A stretch of DNA of 15,602 nt from JAWPNA01 sp045402695 (GTDB lineage Bacteria > Acidobacteriota > Polarisedimenticolia > JACPZX01 > DASXTC01), in NCBI GenBank assembly GCA_045402695.1, contig JAWPNA010000400.1, positions 1-15,602 of the forward strand, given 5' to 3'. Positions 13,883-15,602 of this stretch are shown here, piece by piece. A program made the translations under genes and the position numbers. Positions within the stretch are counted from its first letter, which is position 1, and every line of letters starts with the position of its first letter. A model generated the notes under the pieces. It searched no databases, was not told where the DNA came from, and was given only the letters and a program-made list of their open reading frames with translations.

Positions 13883-14908
13883 ATGAAGATCCGCGTCCTC
13901 GTCCAAGCCCTCGCCTTCGCCTTCGCCCTCGCTCTTTGCAGCAGTTTCACGCTCCCGGCCTCGACAGCCAATGACGCCATTCCGCCCCGGCCCGTCCACA
14001 CCTACTCGATCGTGGCGCGCGACCCGGCGACGGGCCAGATGGGCGTGGCCGTCCAGTCCCACTGGTTCTCGGTCGGCCCGACGGTGCCCTGGGCCGAAGC
14101 GGGGGTCGGAGCGGTGGCGACCCAGTCGTTCGTGCGCATCGCTTACGGCCCGGAGGGGCTCGCCTTGATGAAGCAGGGTGTGGCCGCCCCCGAGGCGTTG
14201 AAACGCCTCGTCGCCTCGGACGAAGGGCGTGACGTGCGCCAGGTCGCGATGATCGACGCGCAGGGCCGCGTCGCGGCGCACACCGGCGCCAAGTGCATCC
14301 AGGCGGCGGGACACCACGCCGGCGACCACTACTCTGTGCAGGCCAACTTGATGCTGGATGCGGGGGTCTGGCCGGCCATGGCCAAAGCGTTCGAGTCCTC
14401 GCGCGGCGATCTCGCGGAGCGGATGCTGGCGGCGCTCGAGGCGGCGCAGGCCGCGGGCGGGGACATCCGCGGGCGGCAGTCCGCCGCCATCGTGATCGTC
14501 AAAGGCACCAGCAGCGCCAAACCCTGGGAGGACACGGTCCTCGAGCTGAGGATCGAGGACCATCCCGAACCAGTCAAGGAGCTGCGGCGGCTGGTGACGC
14601 TGTGGCGCGCCTACGACCACATGAACGCGGGAGACCTTGCGGTGGAGAAGAACGACATCGACTCGGCGGTGAAGCATTACGGCGCGGCCGAGGCGATGGT
14701 GCCCGACATGGACGAGTTCGTCTTCTGGCACGCGGCCACGCTGGCGCGTGAGGGACGTCTGGCCGATTCGCTTCCGCTCTTCGCGAAGGCGTTCCGCCTT
14801 CAGCCGGGCTGGTATCTGCTCGTGCCGCGCCTGCCCGCTTCGGGCCTTCTGCCGGACGACAGGAAGGTCATCGACCAGATCCTGTCGGTGGGCCCGACGC
14901 CCCGCTAA
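13883..14908 (+). CDS. Exported DUF1028 protein with TPR-like C-terminal region
   Basis: A 341-residue protein. Residues 1-29 are a signal peptide (MKIRVLVQALAFAFALALCSS). Residues 38-228 are DUF1028, a family placed with the Ntn-hydrolase fold: HTYSIVARDPATGQMGVAVQ (39-58), SHWFSVGPTVPWAEAGVGAVATQ (59-81), TGAKCIQAAGHHAG (134-147), YSVQANLM (150-157) and GRQSAAIVIV (197-206). The tail (232-320) is helical with alternating small residues (MNAGDLAVEKNDIDSAVKHY, AATLAREGRLADSLPLFAKAF), consistent with two TPR units for protein contact. DUF1028 has no settled activity; peptidase- or amidase-like chemistry is only suggested by the fold. Start supported by GAGGTG 7 bases upstream. It stands alone, convergent with the OPT gene 40 bases on. 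Confidence 0.9.
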   Translation: MKIRVLVQALAFAFALALCSSFTLPASTANDAIPPRPVHTYSIVARDPATGQMGVAVQSHWFSVGPTVPWAEAGVGAVATQSFVRIAYGPEGLALMKQGVAAPEALKRLVASDEGRDVRQVAMIDAQGRVAAHTGAKCIQAAGHHAGDHYSVQANLMLDAGVWPAMAKAFESSRGDLAERMLAALEAAQAAGGDIRGRQSAAIVIVKGTSSAKPWEDTVLELRIEDHPEPVKELRRLVTLWRAYDHMNAGDLAVEKNDIDSAVKHYGAAEAMVPDMDEFVFWHAATLAREGRLADSLPLFAKAFRLQPGWYLLVPRLPASGLLPDDRKVIDQILSVGPTPR

Positions 14909-14948
14909 GCGCGGCGCGTCCTGAAGAGGATTCCGGGCGCGGAGAGGA

Positions 14949-15602
14949 TCAGCGGGAGGCAGGCTCCGGCCGCGGCGCCCTCATCGGCAGCGCCAGCAGG
15001 ACGAACCCCACCGCGGCGAACACGAGAAGCCCCGCGGCGCCGCTGCCGCCGCCGAGCTGCGGCACTTCGATCCTGAGGTTGACGAGGATCGCCAGCAGGA
15101 TCGCCACGAGCGCCTCGCCCGCGATCATGCCCGAGGCCAGAAGAGTTCCGATGTTGACGCGAAGATCGATCTCAGCCGCGCCCATTTTCTTCCGCTCCAT
15201 GATGCGGTCTGCGATCCACCGGATGACGCCGCCGACGAAGATCGACGACGATGTGGCGAAGTCGAGGTACATTCCCACGGCCACGATCATGGGCGAGGGA
15301 CACCCGAGCATGATCAGACCGATGGCGAATGCCACCCCCATCAGCACCAGCGGCCAGGCCATCTGCCCGCCCACAATCCCGGAAGCGAGCATCGCCATCA
15401 GCCCCGCCTGCGGCGCCGGAAGCGCGTCGCCGCCGATGCCCGCACCGCCCTTCAGGATATCGGCGTTGTGCAGCAAGGAAATCGGGATGACCAGGATGAA
15501 GGAGGTGCAGATGACGGCGATGATCTCGGCCACCTGCATCGCCCACGGGGTGCCGCCCAGGAGGTGTCCGACCTTGAGATCCTGGATGATGTCGCCGCCG
15601 AT
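14949..15602 (-). CDS. OPT-family oligopeptide transporter, C-terminal part (N-terminus off the window)
   Basis: The last 217 residues of an oligopeptide transporter (OPT) family membrane protein. The window edge opens in frame with IGGDIIQDLKVGHLLGGTPW, matching the conserved OPT loop (GGDxxQDLKxGxLLGATP). Six or so hydrophobic spans follow, including AEIIAVICTSFILVIPISLL, AWPLVLMGVAFAIGLIMLG, PMIVAVGMYLDFATSSSIFVGG and the AEIDLRVNIGTLLASGMIAGEAL element seen in bacterial OPT proteins. Whole proteins are usually about 550-650 residues, so about two thirds lie to the right. Substrates in the family are peptides or metal chelates; which applies here is unknown. The reading frame is intact, so the missing part is an edge effect, not a broken gene. 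Confidence 0.93.
   Translation of the reverse strand: MGGDIIQDLKVGHLLGGTPWAMQVAEIIAVICTSFILVIPISLLHNADILKGGAGIGGDALPAPQAGLMAMLASGIVGGQMAWPLVLMGVAFAIGLIMLGCPSPMIVAVGMYLDFATSSSIFVGGVIRWIADRIMERKKMGAAEIDLRVNIGTLLASGMIAGEALVAILLAILVNLRIEVPQLGGGSGAAGLLVFAAVGFVLLALPMRAPRPEPASR

Noticed and set aside
13331..14731. Minus-strand frame of 466 codons
   Set aside because: Spans parts of the transporter and DUF1028 genes out of frame, His/Arg-rich and without domains.
14914..14940. Possible terminator hairpin (TCCT-GAAG-AGGA with flanking GCGC) between convergent genes
   Set aside because: Stem is short and interrupted and there is no T-run.

Overview
The window is GC-rich bacterial DNA that is almost entirely coding, with no gene-free stretch over 300 bases. 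A signal-peptide beta-barrel protein implies a Gram-negative cell. The large FG-GAP/thrombospondin-type-3 protein with its 'GNAFLYLATGRADGVEGSLG' tail module, together with DUF1028 and OPT proteins, resembles uncultured Acidobacteriota or Eisenbacteria-like genomes. That placement is inference; no rRNA or marker gene is present.

Region 1 (11906 down to 1, minus strand) is a run of nine genes that abut or overlap. In transcription order they are: a FadL/PorV-like outer-membrane barrel; a 1605-residue secreted protein with a seven-bladed FG-GAP propeller, a long calcium-type TSP3 repeat region and a C-terminal beta module; a small exported protein with a carboxypeptidase-regulatory-like fold; a polytopic membrane protein resembling GT-C enzymes; a TIGR02757/DUF2400 Fe-S protein; endonuclease IV (nfo); queE; a divergent four-helix-bundle protein; and queC, cut by the window edge. 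No gap exceeds about 20 bases, and several junctions are ATGA or GTGA overlaps, so one long polycistron is likely. It joins a surface module (barrel, calcium-binding protein, partners) to a DNA-repair pair and to preQ0 (queuosine/7-deazaguanine) synthesis.

Region 2 (11907-12123) is a divergent control region. Two good sigma70-like promoters lie back to back with their -35 boxes only 2 bases apart. The minus-strand leader begins with a strong potential hairpin.

Region 3 (12124-15602) holds a plus-strand exported protein combining a ComEA-like helix-hairpin-helix with a cysteine-rich CxCxC tail, a minus-strand EamA/DMT transporter, a plus-strand DUF1028 protein with a TPR-like tail, and the C-terminal third of an OPT-family transporter on the minus strand. 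These are single genes in alternating orientation.

The points most worth following are the surface-protein module behind the divergent promoter, the nested super-repeat and degenerate third blade of the large protein, the TIGR02757-nfo pair, the four-helix protein inserted between queE and queC, and the helix-hairpin-helix/cysteine protein.
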